A DNA stretch of 21,334 nucleotides, from the IMG/VR virus record IMGVR_UViG_3300020179_002076, positions 1 through 21,334 of that record, one strand, 5' to 3'. The position numbers were made by a program, and so were the translations under genes. This DNA comes from a virus. How positions within the stretch are numbered: position 1 is the stretch's first letter; each line of letters starts with the position of its first letter. Of the stretch, positions 13,973-20,359 are shown in pieces. Under the pieces are notes generated by a model that searched no databases, was not told where the DNA came from, and saw nothing but the letters and a program-made list of their open reading frames with translations.

Positions 13973-14314
13973 CTATTTTTTGTCTTTTATGGTATGATAT
14001 GCATCAATAATATCTTTTTCTTCTCGATCATATTTCTTTAATGTTCGCGCAATCATGGATAAAATAGACCATGAGAAAAATCCAATGACTGCTCCAGCAA
14101 AAAGTATCATATGCATGTCTAAACTAAAATCCAATATTTCAAGTGCCGGTATTGCGAAAATAATTGCTGATCCGGTCGATATACCAGATCGAATGCAAGC
14201 ATCTAACATGTTGAGGGGCCTCCAAAAGGCAAATAGGGCTAGACCGCCCAGTAAACCACCAATACCCGAAAGCACTTTACCCATTAGAAAGGCACTAGCA
14301 CCTGTCGCTGACAT
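13973..14314 (-). CDS. Small integral membrane protein (holin candidate)
   Basis: A 113-residue protein behind a GGAGGG ribosome site. It has three hydrophobic segments at about residues 10-30, 43-60 and 67-90, and a highly charged C-terminal tail (LKKYDREEKDIIDAYHTIKDKK). Size, topology and the charged end fit phage class I-like holins, which time the opening of the inner membrane for the lysin, but many other small phage membrane proteins look alike. It is the only minus-strand gene in the right half, tail to tail with the radical SAM gene and head to head with the dNMP kinase gene. The exported lysin candidate is about 3 kb away. Confidence 0.6.
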   Translation of the reverse strand: MSATGASAFLMGKVLSGIGGLLGGLALFAFWRPLNMLDACIRSGISTGSAIIFAIPALEILDFSLDMHMILFAGAVIGFFSWSILSMIARTLKKYDREEKDIIDAYHTIKDKK

Positions 14315-14362
14315 TTGTTATTGCCCTCCGATTTTACATTTATTTATTTATGGAAGCATGTT

Positions 14363-14947
14363 ATGAATGTGATTGGTATTTGTGGTTTAATCGGTTCAGG
14401 TAAAGATACCGTGGCCGGCACATTAGAGGGTATTGGCTGGCTGCGATATAGCATGGCCCGACCACTTAAGGATATGACGGCCACCTTATTTGGTTGGCCT
14501 CGTGATATGATTGAAGGTGCTACGCAAGAATCCAGAGACTGGCGAGAGCATAGGGATGAGTGGTGGTCAAATCGACTTGGCTTTGACGTGACGCCTCGAT
14601 GGGCACTTCAATATATCGGCACCGATGTCATGAGAAAGAATTTTCATGATGATATCTGGGTTGCATATATGGAAAAGTTTGTCGAACAGAATGATCATGT
14701 TGTGATTAGCGATATCCGTTTTCCAAATGAGATTGCTGCTGTGCGCCGCCTTGGTGGACAGATTTGGCATGTGCACCGTCCACCGTTTCCAGATTGGTTT
14801 AAGCTTGCCACAATGGGTGAGAATGTGCCTGGTGTACATCTGTCCGAACGTGCTTGGCTTAATATTGAACCAGATCGTGTCGTCTGGAATGATGGTAGCC
14901 TTCAAGATTTAAAGGAAGCCGTCATTGAGGCTGTACAAGATATGTGA
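14363..14947 (+). CDS. Deoxynucleoside monophosphate kinase, T4 gp1-like
   Basis: A 194-residue P-loop kinase that phosphorylates dNMPs to dNDPs for phage DNA synthesis. The N-terminus MNVIGICGLIGSGKDTVAG holds the Walker A motif (GLIGSGKDT, residues 8-16). A conserved region RWALQYIGTDVMRKNFHDDIW and the HVVISDIRFPNEIAAVRRLGG strand-helix, with Asp at the Walker B-like position, are typical of T4-type dNMP kinases. ATG at 14363 is chosen because the Walker A then lies at the normal distance from the N-terminus; the longer frame from 14315 would add 16 unrelated residues. Its 3' end contains a -35-like TGTACA for the next gene. Confidence 0.85.
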   Translation: MNVIGICGLIGSGKDTVAGTLEGIGWLRYSMARPLKDMTATLFGWPRDMIEGATQESRDWREHRDEWWSNRLGFDVTPRWALQYIGTDVMRKNFHDDIWVAYMEKFVEQNDHVVISDIRFPNEIAAVRRLGGQIWHVHRPPFPDWFKLATMGENVPGVHLSERAWLNIEPDRVVWNDGSLQDLKEAVIEAVQDM

Positions 14948-14960
14948 TATGTGATATTAT
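14932..14960 (+). promoter_or_regulatory. Promoter TGTACA-N17-TATTAT, leaderless arrangement
   Basis: TGTACA at 14932-14937 lies inside the end of the dNMP kinase gene; a 17-base spacer leads to TATTAT at 14955-14960. The ATG of the next gene is six bases further and has no Shine-Dalgarno sequence, the same geometry as the promoter at 10462. Confidence 0.55.
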
Positions 14961-14966
14961 ATTCTT

Positions 14967-15533
14967 ATGAACAGATTTATTCTTTCCCCTCTCCCAGAAA
15001 TTGCGGCCATGATGCATTGCGACAAGCATGTGGTCAAGATGATCCTCGAAGAAGCACAGATGCTATCTACCGCGCATCGCGTGATTGATGGTACCATGAA
15101 GATCGAGGAGCGATACGTGCAAGGGTCATTGCCCGCACGCTTTCGCAAGGTTAAGAAGTGGGTGCATCCTGACCCTAATCTGGATGCCGTATTGTATCAG
15201 GCCACACATATCAATCATCCATGCGCCGTGTGGTCGCGTGTCTGTCGTGACAATTACATGTGGGGGTTTGAATTGCTTGAAAACCTGTGCGAAGAATATA
15301 CTCACCGGTATGGTAAGATACATGTGGTTCAAACAAAGCTGCTTGAAGCACTATCACATGCACCGCATAAGATTCAATATGGTTTATCTTTGACTGAATT
15401 TCCTCAGGCTATGCCTGATCATTGTAAGCACGCTGATCCAATCGAAGCATATCGCCAATATTATATCAAAGAAAAGGTGCGATTTGCAAAATGGACTAAT
15501 CGCGAGCCGCCACACTGGTGGCCAAATAGCTAA
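14967..15533 (+). CDS. Conserved phage protein of unknown function
   Basis: A 188-residue protein of a type I have seen repeatedly in T4-like and other phages without a firm function. Conserved elements are DKHVVKMILEEAQMLSTAH (residues 19-37), NHPCAVWSRVCRDNYMWGFEL, the CEEYTHRYGKIH helix, QAMPDHCKHADPIEAYRQYY and a terminal KWTNREPPHWW. The His/Asp/Cys content would allow a metal or DNA-binding role; a helical bundle is likely. The start has no ribosome site and lies right behind a -10 box, so initiation is probably leaderless. Confidence 0.65.
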   Translation: MNRFILSPLPEIAAMMHCDKHVVKMILEEAQMLSTAHRVIDGTMKIEERYVQGSLPARFRKVKKWVHPDPNLDAVLYQATHINHPCAVWSRVCRDNYMWGFELLENLCEEYTHRYGKIHVVQTKLLEALSHAPHKIQYGLSLTEFPQAMPDHCKHADPIEAYRQYYIKEKVRFAKWTNREPPHWWPNS

Positions 15534-15557
15534 ATACGGTTATGAAGAGGAGCAGTA

Positions 15558-15791
15558 ATGCCGACATATAACATAGAAGATACCAATACGGGTGTCGTGG
15601 TCACAGAAATGATGTCTGTGGCTGAAATGGAACAGCTTCTCAAAGACAATCCGCACAAGAGGCTGGTCTTAGGATTCCCTAAGATTGTATCTGGGGTCGA
15701 TTCCAAGCATAATAAGCCGTCTGAAGGCTTTCGCGATCTTCTTAAGACAATCAAGAAGCACAATCGAGGGTCTACCATGAATACGTGGTAG
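15558..15791 (+). CDS. Conserved T4-type phage small protein
   Basis: A 77-residue protein starting MPTYNIEDTNTGVVVTEMMSVAEMEQLL. The MPTY start resembles FmdB-like zinc ribbons, but the cysteines are absent, so it can only be a zinc-less relative or unrelated. The C-terminal half (FPKIVSGVDSKHNKPSEGFRDLLKTIKKHNRGSTMNTW) is a pattern I recall from T4-like cyanophage and relatives. A GAGGAG ribosome site precedes the ATG. It lies directly before phoH. The function is unknown. Confidence 0.62.
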   Translation: MPTYNIEDTNTGVVVTEMMSVAEMEQLLKDNPHKRLVLGFPKIVSGVDSKHNKPSEGFRDLLKTIKKHNRGSTMNTW

Positions 15792-15832
15792 GCCTATTTT
15801 TATCATGGACACCCAAATATAGGGAGCCACAA

Positions 15833-16627
15833 ATGGGTCTTTCGCATACTGCTAACTTCGAACACGAATTTCTGCCGGAATTTCTCACTAGAACACAGAA
15901 AAAGCGACTAAAAAAGCATCAACGGCACGAAAAATTAGTAAAAGCAGTAAATAAGACTCAAAATGCTCAAAATTTTATGCAATTACCAAAAATCAATCCT
16001 CTAACATCCGGTCAGGCTCGAACATTTCAGGCCTTTGATGACGGAAAAAATCTAATTTTGCACGGTGTGGCCGGTACTGGTAAGACTTTTATGTCTCTTT
16101 ACCTTGCACTTCGCGCTGTTTTAGATGGTGATACACCAAAACCGGTCGTAATTATCCGCTCTGTGGTGCCTACTCGTGATATGGGATTTCTTCCAGGCAC
16201 ACAAAAAGAGAAATCTGCGGTTTATGAGGAGCCGTATTCGGCCATCTGCAATGAATTATTCAAGCGTCCAGGCATTTATGATAACCTGAAGCGCGATGGA
16301 ACCATTCAATTTGCCACCACATCATTTCTTCGCGGCTTGACATTTAAGGATAACATTGTTATAGTTGATGAATGTCAGAATATGACATTTCATGAACTGG
16401 ATTCTGTCATTACTCGCATGGGTACTGGGTGCAGAGTTATCTTCTGTGGTGACTTTCGCCAGAGTGACCTCTGGAGAAATGATGAACGAGAAGGTCTACA
16501 TACATTCATGTCTGTCATAAAGCACATGCGTAGCTTTGCGCGCGTGGAATTTACGAAAGATGATATCGTGAGGTCTGATCTTGTGCGTGAATATATCGAG
16601 GCAAAGTTGGAAGAAGGGCTTGTGTGA
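15833..16627 (+). CDS. phoH: PhoH-like P-loop ATPase
   Basis: A 264-residue PhoH-family protein, common in T4-like and marine myophages. The start MGLSHTANFEHE (15833) has AGGGAG upstream; a longer frame from 15785 is possible. An N-terminal basic helix (TRTQKKRLKKHQRHEK) precedes the ATPase core. Walker A is GVAGTGKT (residues 78-85), Walker B is IVIVDECQN (about 175-183), and IIRSVVPTRDMGFLPGTQKEK and GDFRQSDL are typical PhoH elements. PhoH proteins are RNA-helicase-like ATPases; in phages the role is not settled and they are often found with nucleotide or RNA metabolism. The stop overlaps the GTG start of the nuclease gene. Confidence 0.9.
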   Translation: MGLSHTANFEHEFLPEFLTRTQKKRLKKHQRHEKLVKAVNKTQNAQNFMQLPKINPLTSGQARTFQAFDDGKNLILHGVAGTGKTFMSLYLALRAVLDGDTPKPVVIIRSVVPTRDMGFLPGTQKEKSAVYEEPYSAICNELFKRPGIYDNLKRDGTIQFATTSFLRGLTFKDNIVIVDECQNMTFHELDSVITRMGTGCRVIFCGDFRQSDLWRNDEREGLHTFMSVIKHMRSFARVEFTKDDIVRSDLVREYIEAKLEEGLV

Positions 16628-17292
16628 AATTTATTCATGAGTTAGTGGATCTACCTGAGCTTACCGCGGTCCAAACAGATCGCGGTAGGCTTTACAATAC
16701 CCCATCTGGTGAAGCATATCCTTCGATCACCACAGTTCTTGATGCTAGATCCGAAAAGAAAAAATTAATTATGGAATGGCGTGCTCGTGTCGGTGAGCAA
16801 GAGGCCAATCGTGTTTCCACACAAGCTTCTCGGCGTGGCACTTCCATTCACACCATGATGGAAAAATATATTGTTGATGAGAATCCTATTAAGAATGAAA
16901 TGCCCAGCAATATTGCGATGTTCAATTCTATTCGCAGCAAGGTAGATAAGTATCTATCTCATGTCTATGCAATGGAAGCACCATTATATTCCGACAAATT
17001 GAAAATTGCTGGCCGATGTGATCTTATTGGTAAATGGGCTGGTACAGATTGCATTATCGATTTCAAAACATCAAAACGTCTCAAAGAAGAGGCTTATATT
17101 GATAACTATCTTTTGCAGGCCACGGCCTATTCTCTCATGTTTGAGGAGCTAACTGGTCGAGAAATACCAGGTATTGTCATTCTTATAGGCGTGGATGATG
17201 AGGATAAGCCTCAAATGTTTTGTCGATATCGTGACAAATATGTGGAGAAATTATGTGATGTCATACTTGAATATCACAAAGGTAACCGTTGA
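16624..17292 (+). CDS. PD-(D/E)XK exonuclease, MGME1/RecB-like
   Basis: A 222-residue nuclease that starts with GTG in a GTGA overlap with phoH. Motifs are the YPSITTVLDARSEKK N-terminal helix, RRGTSIHTMMEKYI (His76 and Glu80), KIAGRCDLIG with the catalytic Asp133, and CIIDFKTSKR with Asp146 and Lys148, followed by NYLLQATAYSLMFEEL. This order matches the single-strand-specific MGME1-like/RecB-type exonucleases that T4-like phages often carry. It probably acts in phage DNA replication or host DNA breakdown. The gene ends right at the tmRNA promoter. Confidence 0.85.
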   Translation: MKFIHELVDLPELTAVQTDRGRLYNTPSGEAYPSITTVLDARSEKKKLIMEWRARVGEQEANRVSTQASRRGTSIHTMMEKYIVDENPIKNEMPSNIAMFNSIRSKVDKYLSHVYAMEAPLYSDKLKIAGRCDLIGKWAGTDCIIDFKTSKRLKEEAYIDNYLLQATAYSLMFEELTGREIPGIVILIGVDDEDKPQMFCRYRDKYVEKLCDVILEYHKGNR

Positions 17293-17317
17293 CATTTTAT
17301 CACAAACCCTTTATAAG
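17289..17317 (+). promoter_or_regulatory. Promoter TTGACA-N17-TATAAG for tmRNA
   Basis: A perfect TTGACA at 17289-17294, a 17-base spacer, and TATAAG at 17312-17317, directly upstream of the tmRNA acceptor piece. The same TTGACA-N17-TATAAG combination precedes gene 32, so the phage appears to use a second promoter class different from TGTACA. Confidence 0.75.
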
Positions 17318-17323
17318 TAGTAT

Positions 17324-17600
17324 TGTCATTGTTGATGGCGATGTAATAGATACTACGGACCGCGGGGCAGTGCCGCGCAGCTCCACCAAATTATGACCGT
17401 GACCTCTGCCCTAGGTACGTCACGGTTTTCTCTGGGGCTGAAACAGAATCGACGGGTATGGTAAAGATTGACCGGAGATGGCGGCTAGCAGCCTAACTGC
17501 TATTGATAAGTGCCAATGACAACGGCTTTGCCGTAGCACTCGCTGCCTAATAGGTAAGCGCGGTTTGAGGAGCACCGGGCAACAGAAGCTCCTCACCCTA
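17324..17600 (+). ncRNA. ssrA: Two-piece (circularly permuted) tmRNA
   Basis: tmRNA rescues stalled ribosomes by acting as tRNA-Ala and then as a short mRNA for a degradation tag. Here the gene is permuted: the acceptor piece comes first. It holds a T-arm CGCGG-GGCAGTG-CCGCG (17370-17386 region) and ends CAGCTCCACCA at 17388, with CCA encoded. A 45-base intervening segment follows, containing a perfect 8-bp hairpin ACCGTGAC/GTCACGGT (17396-17426). The coding piece starts GGGGCTG at 17434; it pairs with CAGCTCC over seven base pairs, including the G3-U pair that alanyl-tRNA synthetase reads. It continues AAACAGAATCGACGGG, the conserved tmRNA signature, then a stem TAGCAG/CTGCTA (17486-17502), the tag, and a stem GAGGAGC/GCTCCTC (17567-17594). 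The outer ends are approximate. This permuted form is known mainly from alphaproteobacteria. Confidence 0.93.
17512..17550 (+). other. tmRNA proteolysis-tag reading frame
   Basis: The frame GCC AAT GAC AAC GGC TTT GCC GTA GCA CTC GCT GCC TAA encodes ANDNGFAVALAA, to be added after the alanine carried by the tmRNA. The AANDN start and the A-L-A-A end match known tags: alphaproteobacterial tags start AANDN, and many tags end LAA or VAA for ClpXP. A second stop, TAG, follows at once. Confidence 0.88.
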
Positions 17601-17646
17601 CTCAATGTATCTTTTTGACTAGGGCCACAACAGAAGGATAAACATC

Positions 17647-18225
17647 TTGATGGAAAGGATTGTAAGCGTTGCCTTGGGCGCGCTCATAGGTATAGCTTTA
17701 ACTGTTTTTGCAGTAGATAACACATATCACTCGGCAGAAGCAGCACCAAGAGCTATTCAGGTCAATACTGAAAATGCGAGAATTAGTATTCCGAAATTAG
17801 ATATCGGTATTGATCTAACCCCACCAGAATTTGAGGGTATAATTACGACAAGTCAGGCTGATGTGCATTGTATGGCACACGCTATATACTACGAAGCTCG
17901 TGGTGAGAGATTTGTTGGTATGTTAGCTGTGGCTAGTGTAATTATGAATCGAGTAAATGATCCAGATTATCCTAATACAATCTGTGGCGTGACTCGTCAA
18001 AGGATAAGAAATACTTGTCAGTTTGAATATTATTGTAAAGTCGGTAATCGAGTTCCTGCACCACATGATCCGCAATGGCAGATGGCAAATGATATCGCAT
18101 TGCATGTCATAAATGGAAACCTTCCTGACATTACTGACGGCGCAATTCGTTTTCATGCAATCAATAATCAATCACCGCAAAGAAATGCAATTCGCATAGG
18201 TTCACACCTATTTTATAGGAGATAG
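17647..18225 (+). CDS. Exported SleB-like cell wall hydrolase (endolysin candidate)
   Basis: A 192-residue protein. Residues 1-32 form a signal peptide or signal-arrest segment (IVSVALGALIGIALTVFAV, then an AEA-A cleavage-like site). The rest is a Hydrolase_2/SleB-type peptidoglycan hydrolase domain starting CMAHAIYYEARGE, where the first Glu of YYEARGE (residue 83) is the expected catalytic residue. It is followed by VGMLAVASVIMNRVND, the CQFEYYC pair of cysteines and the ITDGAIRFHAINNQSP segment. SleB-type enzymes are lytic transglycosylases. In a Gram-negative phage a signal-bearing version would work without a holin pore. TTG at 17647 has AGGA at better spacing than ATG at 17650. Confidence 0.8.
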   Translation: MMERIVSVALGALIGIALTVFAVDNTYHSAEAAPRAIQVNTENARISIPKLDIGIDLTPPEFEGIITTSQADVHCMAHAIYYEARGERFVGMLAVASVIMNRVNDPDYPNTICGVTRQRIRNTCQFEYYCKVGNRVPAPHDPQWQMANDIALHVINGNLPDITDGAIRFHAINNQSPQRNAIRIGSHLFYRR

Positions 18226-18228
18226 AAT

Positions 18229-19059
18229 ATGAGTTTTTATGATAATTGCCGTAATGATTTGAATTTGAGTGTGATTGCCGGTCCTTGTGTATTTGAATCG
18301 AAGCAACATGCGCTTGATCTGGCGGGTGCTTTGTCTGAAGTTTGCAAGAATCTAAATGTAAACTACATCTATAAGACATCATTTGATAAGGCCAATCGAA
18401 CCAGCATCACATCTTATCGTGGTGCTGGTTTTGATGAAGCATTTTATGGTATTACTGCTGTGCAAGAAGTATTAGGACTTGAAGTTTTGACCGATGTACA
18501 CGAATCTTGGCACTGCGAAACCGTTCCTGCGAATATCCTGCAAATTCCAGCATTTCTTTGCAGACAGACTGATCTACTTGCATCGGCGGCCGCATCTGGT
18601 AAGCCGGTAAATGTCAAAAAGGGTCAGTTTTTATCTCCGCGCCAGATGGTAAACATTGTGCATAAGCTTGAAACCACTGGATGCACAAAGGTTATGATGA
18701 CTGAGCGCGGCACTACATTTGGTTATAATGATCTTGTGGTTGATATGAGATCGCTTGCGATTATGCGCGGCAATACTCCTATGAATTATCCAGTTATTAT
18801 GGATTGCACTCATGCAGTTCAATCGCCTGGTGGTAATGGTATTTCATCTGGTGGCAATCGTGATATGGTTCCTGTGATTGCTCGCGCAGCAACTGCCGTC
18901 GGTATTGCTGGTGTATTCATGGAAGTGCATCAAGACCCAGATAATGCTCCGTGCGATGGTCCTAATATGCTCCACTTAGCCAATTTTAAGTCTGTACTTG
19001 AGCAGCTACTTGAGATAGATTATGTCGTGAAAGCACATATTTCGTTTAAAGGGGAATAA
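18229..19059 (+). CDS. kdsA: KdsA: 3-deoxy-8-phosphooctulonate synthase
   Basis: A 276-residue enzyme that condenses arabinose 5-phosphate and phosphoenolpyruvate to Kdo-8-phosphate, the precursor of the Kdo sugar of lipopolysaccharide. Family signatures are SVIAGPCVFES (residues 14-24), YKTSFDKANRTS, LTDVHE, FLCRQTDLL, VNVKKGQF, MTERGTTFGYNDLVVDMR, THAVQSPGG and HQDPDNAPCDGPNML. Cys20 in IAGPC marks the metal-dependent class; E. coli KdsA has Asn there. The PGG-SGG-VPV pattern and HQDPDNAP resemble alphaproteobacterial KdsA. All key residues look intact, so it should be active. It has a GGAG ribosome site and lies 4 bases after the hydrolase gene. Likely an auxiliary gene for host-envelope or phage sugar chemistry. 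Confidence 0.93.
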   Translation: MSFYDNCRNDLNLSVIAGPCVFESKQHALDLAGALSEVCKNLNVNYIYKTSFDKANRTSITSYRGAGFDEAFYGITAVQEVLGLEVLTDVHESWHCETVPANILQIPAFLCRQTDLLASAAASGKPVNVKKGQFLSPRQMVNIVHKLETTGCTKVMMTERGTTFGYNDLVVDMRSLAIMRGNTPMNYPVIMDCTHAVQSPGGNGISSGGNRDMVPVIARAATAVGIAGVFMEVHQDPDNAPCDGPNMLHLANFKSVLEQLLEIDYVVKAHISFKGE

Positions 19060-19060
19060 T

Positions 19061-19444
19061 ATGAAGGTTGGTAAGGTTTGGGGTAATACTGAGGATCTGT
19101 TTACCTCACCCAATGTCGAAGTGCATCGCATTAATACAAAGGCTGGGTTTCGTTGTTCGCTACATGGTCATCGCTATCGTTGGAATGGCTTTTATGTGAT
19201 TAGTGGTGTCATCGAAATTCACACCGAGAAGCAATATGGTCTCACCGATGTAACTGTTCTTCGCGCTGGCGACTTTACTGCGGTGCCACCAAATGAAGTG
19301 CACTGTTTTGTTTGTACAGCCGATGCTCAGGCACTTGAAATTTACTGGCCCCAGCATATGGAATCGATTGATATTGTTCGCAAGGATGTTGGTGGTCTTG
19401 TCGCATCACTTTCAAATAAGATTGTAGATAATAATGACTCCTGA
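19061..19444 (+). CDS. Cupin-domain protein
   Basis: A 127-residue single-domain cupin. Motif 1 is CSLHGHRYRWNGFYVISG (two His and the later Tyr/Gly) and motif 2 is LRAGDFTAVPPNEVHCF with the third His. The pattern resembles mannose-6-phosphate isomerase C-terminal or sugar-binding cupins and usually binds a divalent metal. It begins one base after kdsA behind an AGGGGAA ribosome site, so it is almost certainly co-expressed. A role with a sugar or sugar phosphate linked to Kdo synthesis is a fair inference, but the substrate is unknown. It overlaps gene 33 by 11 bases. Confidence 0.75.
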   Translation: MKVGKVWGNTEDLFTSPNVEVHRINTKAGFRCSLHGHRYRWNGFYVISGVIEIHTEKQYGLTDVTVLRAGDFTAVPPNEVHCFVCTADAQALEIYWPQHMESIDIVRKDVGGLVASLSNKIVDNNDS

Positions 19445-19673
19445 GTTACCTATTATGACTCCAGAAAGGTTTACTTGCACCGTCGAAAGGGTGGTGATCG
19501 AGAAGAATATGACCTATCTGGATGCTATTATGCATGTTTGTGACTTCACTGGACTTGAAGTCGAGATGATTCCTCGACTCCTTACCCCAAGAATTAAGAA
19601 AATTATTACAAGTGAGGCCAACGGGCTTAATCTACTAAAGCGTAAGCCCAGTGAGGTCAGGTTACCAATCTGA
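19434..19673 (+). CDS. 33: Late transcription coactivator gp33-like
   Basis: A 79-residue protein that matches the T4-type gp33 layout: PERFTCTVERVVIEKNMTYLDAIMHVCDFTGLEVEMIPRLL, then ITSEANGLNLLKRKPSEVRLPI. In T4, gp33 binds the RNA polymerase beta flap, links the sliding clamp to gp55-polymerase and activates late promoters. It is shorter than T4 gp33 (112 residues) but similar to the cyanophage-type versions. The position immediately before gp59 and gp32 is the T4 gene order and is strong support. The start could be 19434 or, in frame, 19455. Confidence 0.8.
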   Translation: MTPELPIMTPERFTCTVERVVIEKNMTYLDAIMHVCDFTGLEVEMIPRLLTPRIKKIITSEANGLNLLKRKPSEVRLPI

Positions 19674-19684
19674 GGATGGAAGGT

Positions 19685-20263
19685 ATGAAAGCATACCAAG
19701 AATACGTTGCCTTGCGGCTGCACTTTACGCAGGACAAGTATGACTATTTTAAATATTTCGGTAAAGTCAAGACCATCAATAATTCTACGTTTGAGGCACG
19801 AAATGATGTATTTCATTTTCGTCGCCTTGAGCGCAGATATAAAGATGATCTGACAGCATTCTATGTTGCGAATATGTCTCAAGGTATCAGATTTATTCGC
19901 GAGATGGTTACTGTGGAGGCCGAAAAGCGATATGTCGATTGGAAACGGCATATGGAATCTCTCACATATCGCTTCAAGCAAGATATGCAAAATGTGGCTG
20001 AGAATTGCAAGGATGTAAACAAGGCTTGGTCAACAAGCGGTGATCATCCAGAAATTCTTCGACTATATCTTGGTGGCAAGGTCTCGATTGAGAGTCTTAT
20101 TCTCTCTGATCGAGTGCTAAAGTTTCAAGATAACTGGGATACTCGCATCACAGATACTATCATCTGGCCAGATGTGTCCAGACTCATGAGAAAGTATGGA
20201 CCATTTGTAAAAGCAGATAATGATGCGATAAAGAAAACCATGCGTCAAGTGTTTATTGCTTGA
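19685..20263 (+). CDS. 59: DNA helicase loader gp59-like
   Basis: A 192-residue protein resembling T4 gp59, which loads the replicative helicase gp41 onto gp32-covered forked DNA. The N-terminal AYQEYVALRLHFTQDKYDYFKYFGKV corresponds to the YKLYLMIKQHMNGKYDVIKY region of T4 gp59, followed by RNDVFHFRRLERRY, FYVANM and a C-terminal half with ILRLYLGGKVSIESLILSD. ATG at 19685 (MKAYQEY) is preferred because GGAAGG precedes it; ATG at 19676 is possible. It lies between gp33 and gp32 as in T4, and its stop overlaps the promoter of gene 32. Confidence 0.85.
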   Translation: MKAYQEYVALRLHFTQDKYDYFKYFGKVKTINNSTFEARNDVFHFRRLERRYKDDLTAFYVANMSQGIRFIREMVTVEAEKRYVDWKRHMESLTYRFKQDMQNVAENCKDVNKAWSTSGDHPEILRLYLGGKVSIESLILSDRVLKFQDNWDTRITDTIIWPDVSRLMRKYGPFVKADNDAIKKTMRQVFIA

Positions 20264-20288
20264 CAATGGCCCTTCGACATGATATAAG
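20260..20288 (+). promoter_or_regulatory. Promoter TTGACA-N17-TATAAG for gene 32
   Basis: TTGACA at 20260-20265 overlaps the gp59 stop; after a 17-base spacer comes TATAAG at 20283-20288. The hexamers and spacing are identical to the tmRNA promoter. No MotA-like box was noted. Confidence 0.75.
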
Positions 20289-20312
20289 TACTTGTGTGGT
20301 CATGATCGATGT

Positions 20313-20359
20313 GAACAAGACACACATACGCAATATACAAAACATACGGAGAACATACA
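20313..20359 (+). promoter_or_regulatory. A/C-rich unstructured leader of gene 32 (autoregulation candidate)
   Basis: The leader before the ATG is rich in A and C and repeats ACATAC three times (20324-20359 region), ending with GGAGA before the ATG. In T4, gp32 represses its own mRNA by cooperative binding to an unstructured leader next to a pseudoknot. This leader suits such binding, but I see no clear pseudoknot. Confidence 0.45.

Noticed and set aside
16337-16365. TTGACA-N17-TATAGT inside phoH.
   Set aside because: It codes for a conserved part of PhoH (LTFKDNIVIVD), so the match may simply reflect the protein; an internal promoter is possible but unsupported.
17317-17356. Inverted repeat GTAGTAT/ATACTAC at the 5' side of the tmRNA acceptor piece.
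   Set aside because: The left arm overlaps the promoter -10 box and would lie upstream of the expected transcript start, so it is probably chance.
17420-17605. An open frame on the minus strand across the tmRNA, and a plus-strand frame at 8165-8410 across a small gene and hairpins.
   Set aside because: They cross clear RNA or regulatory structure in the opposite sense or another frame and have no family features or ribosome site.
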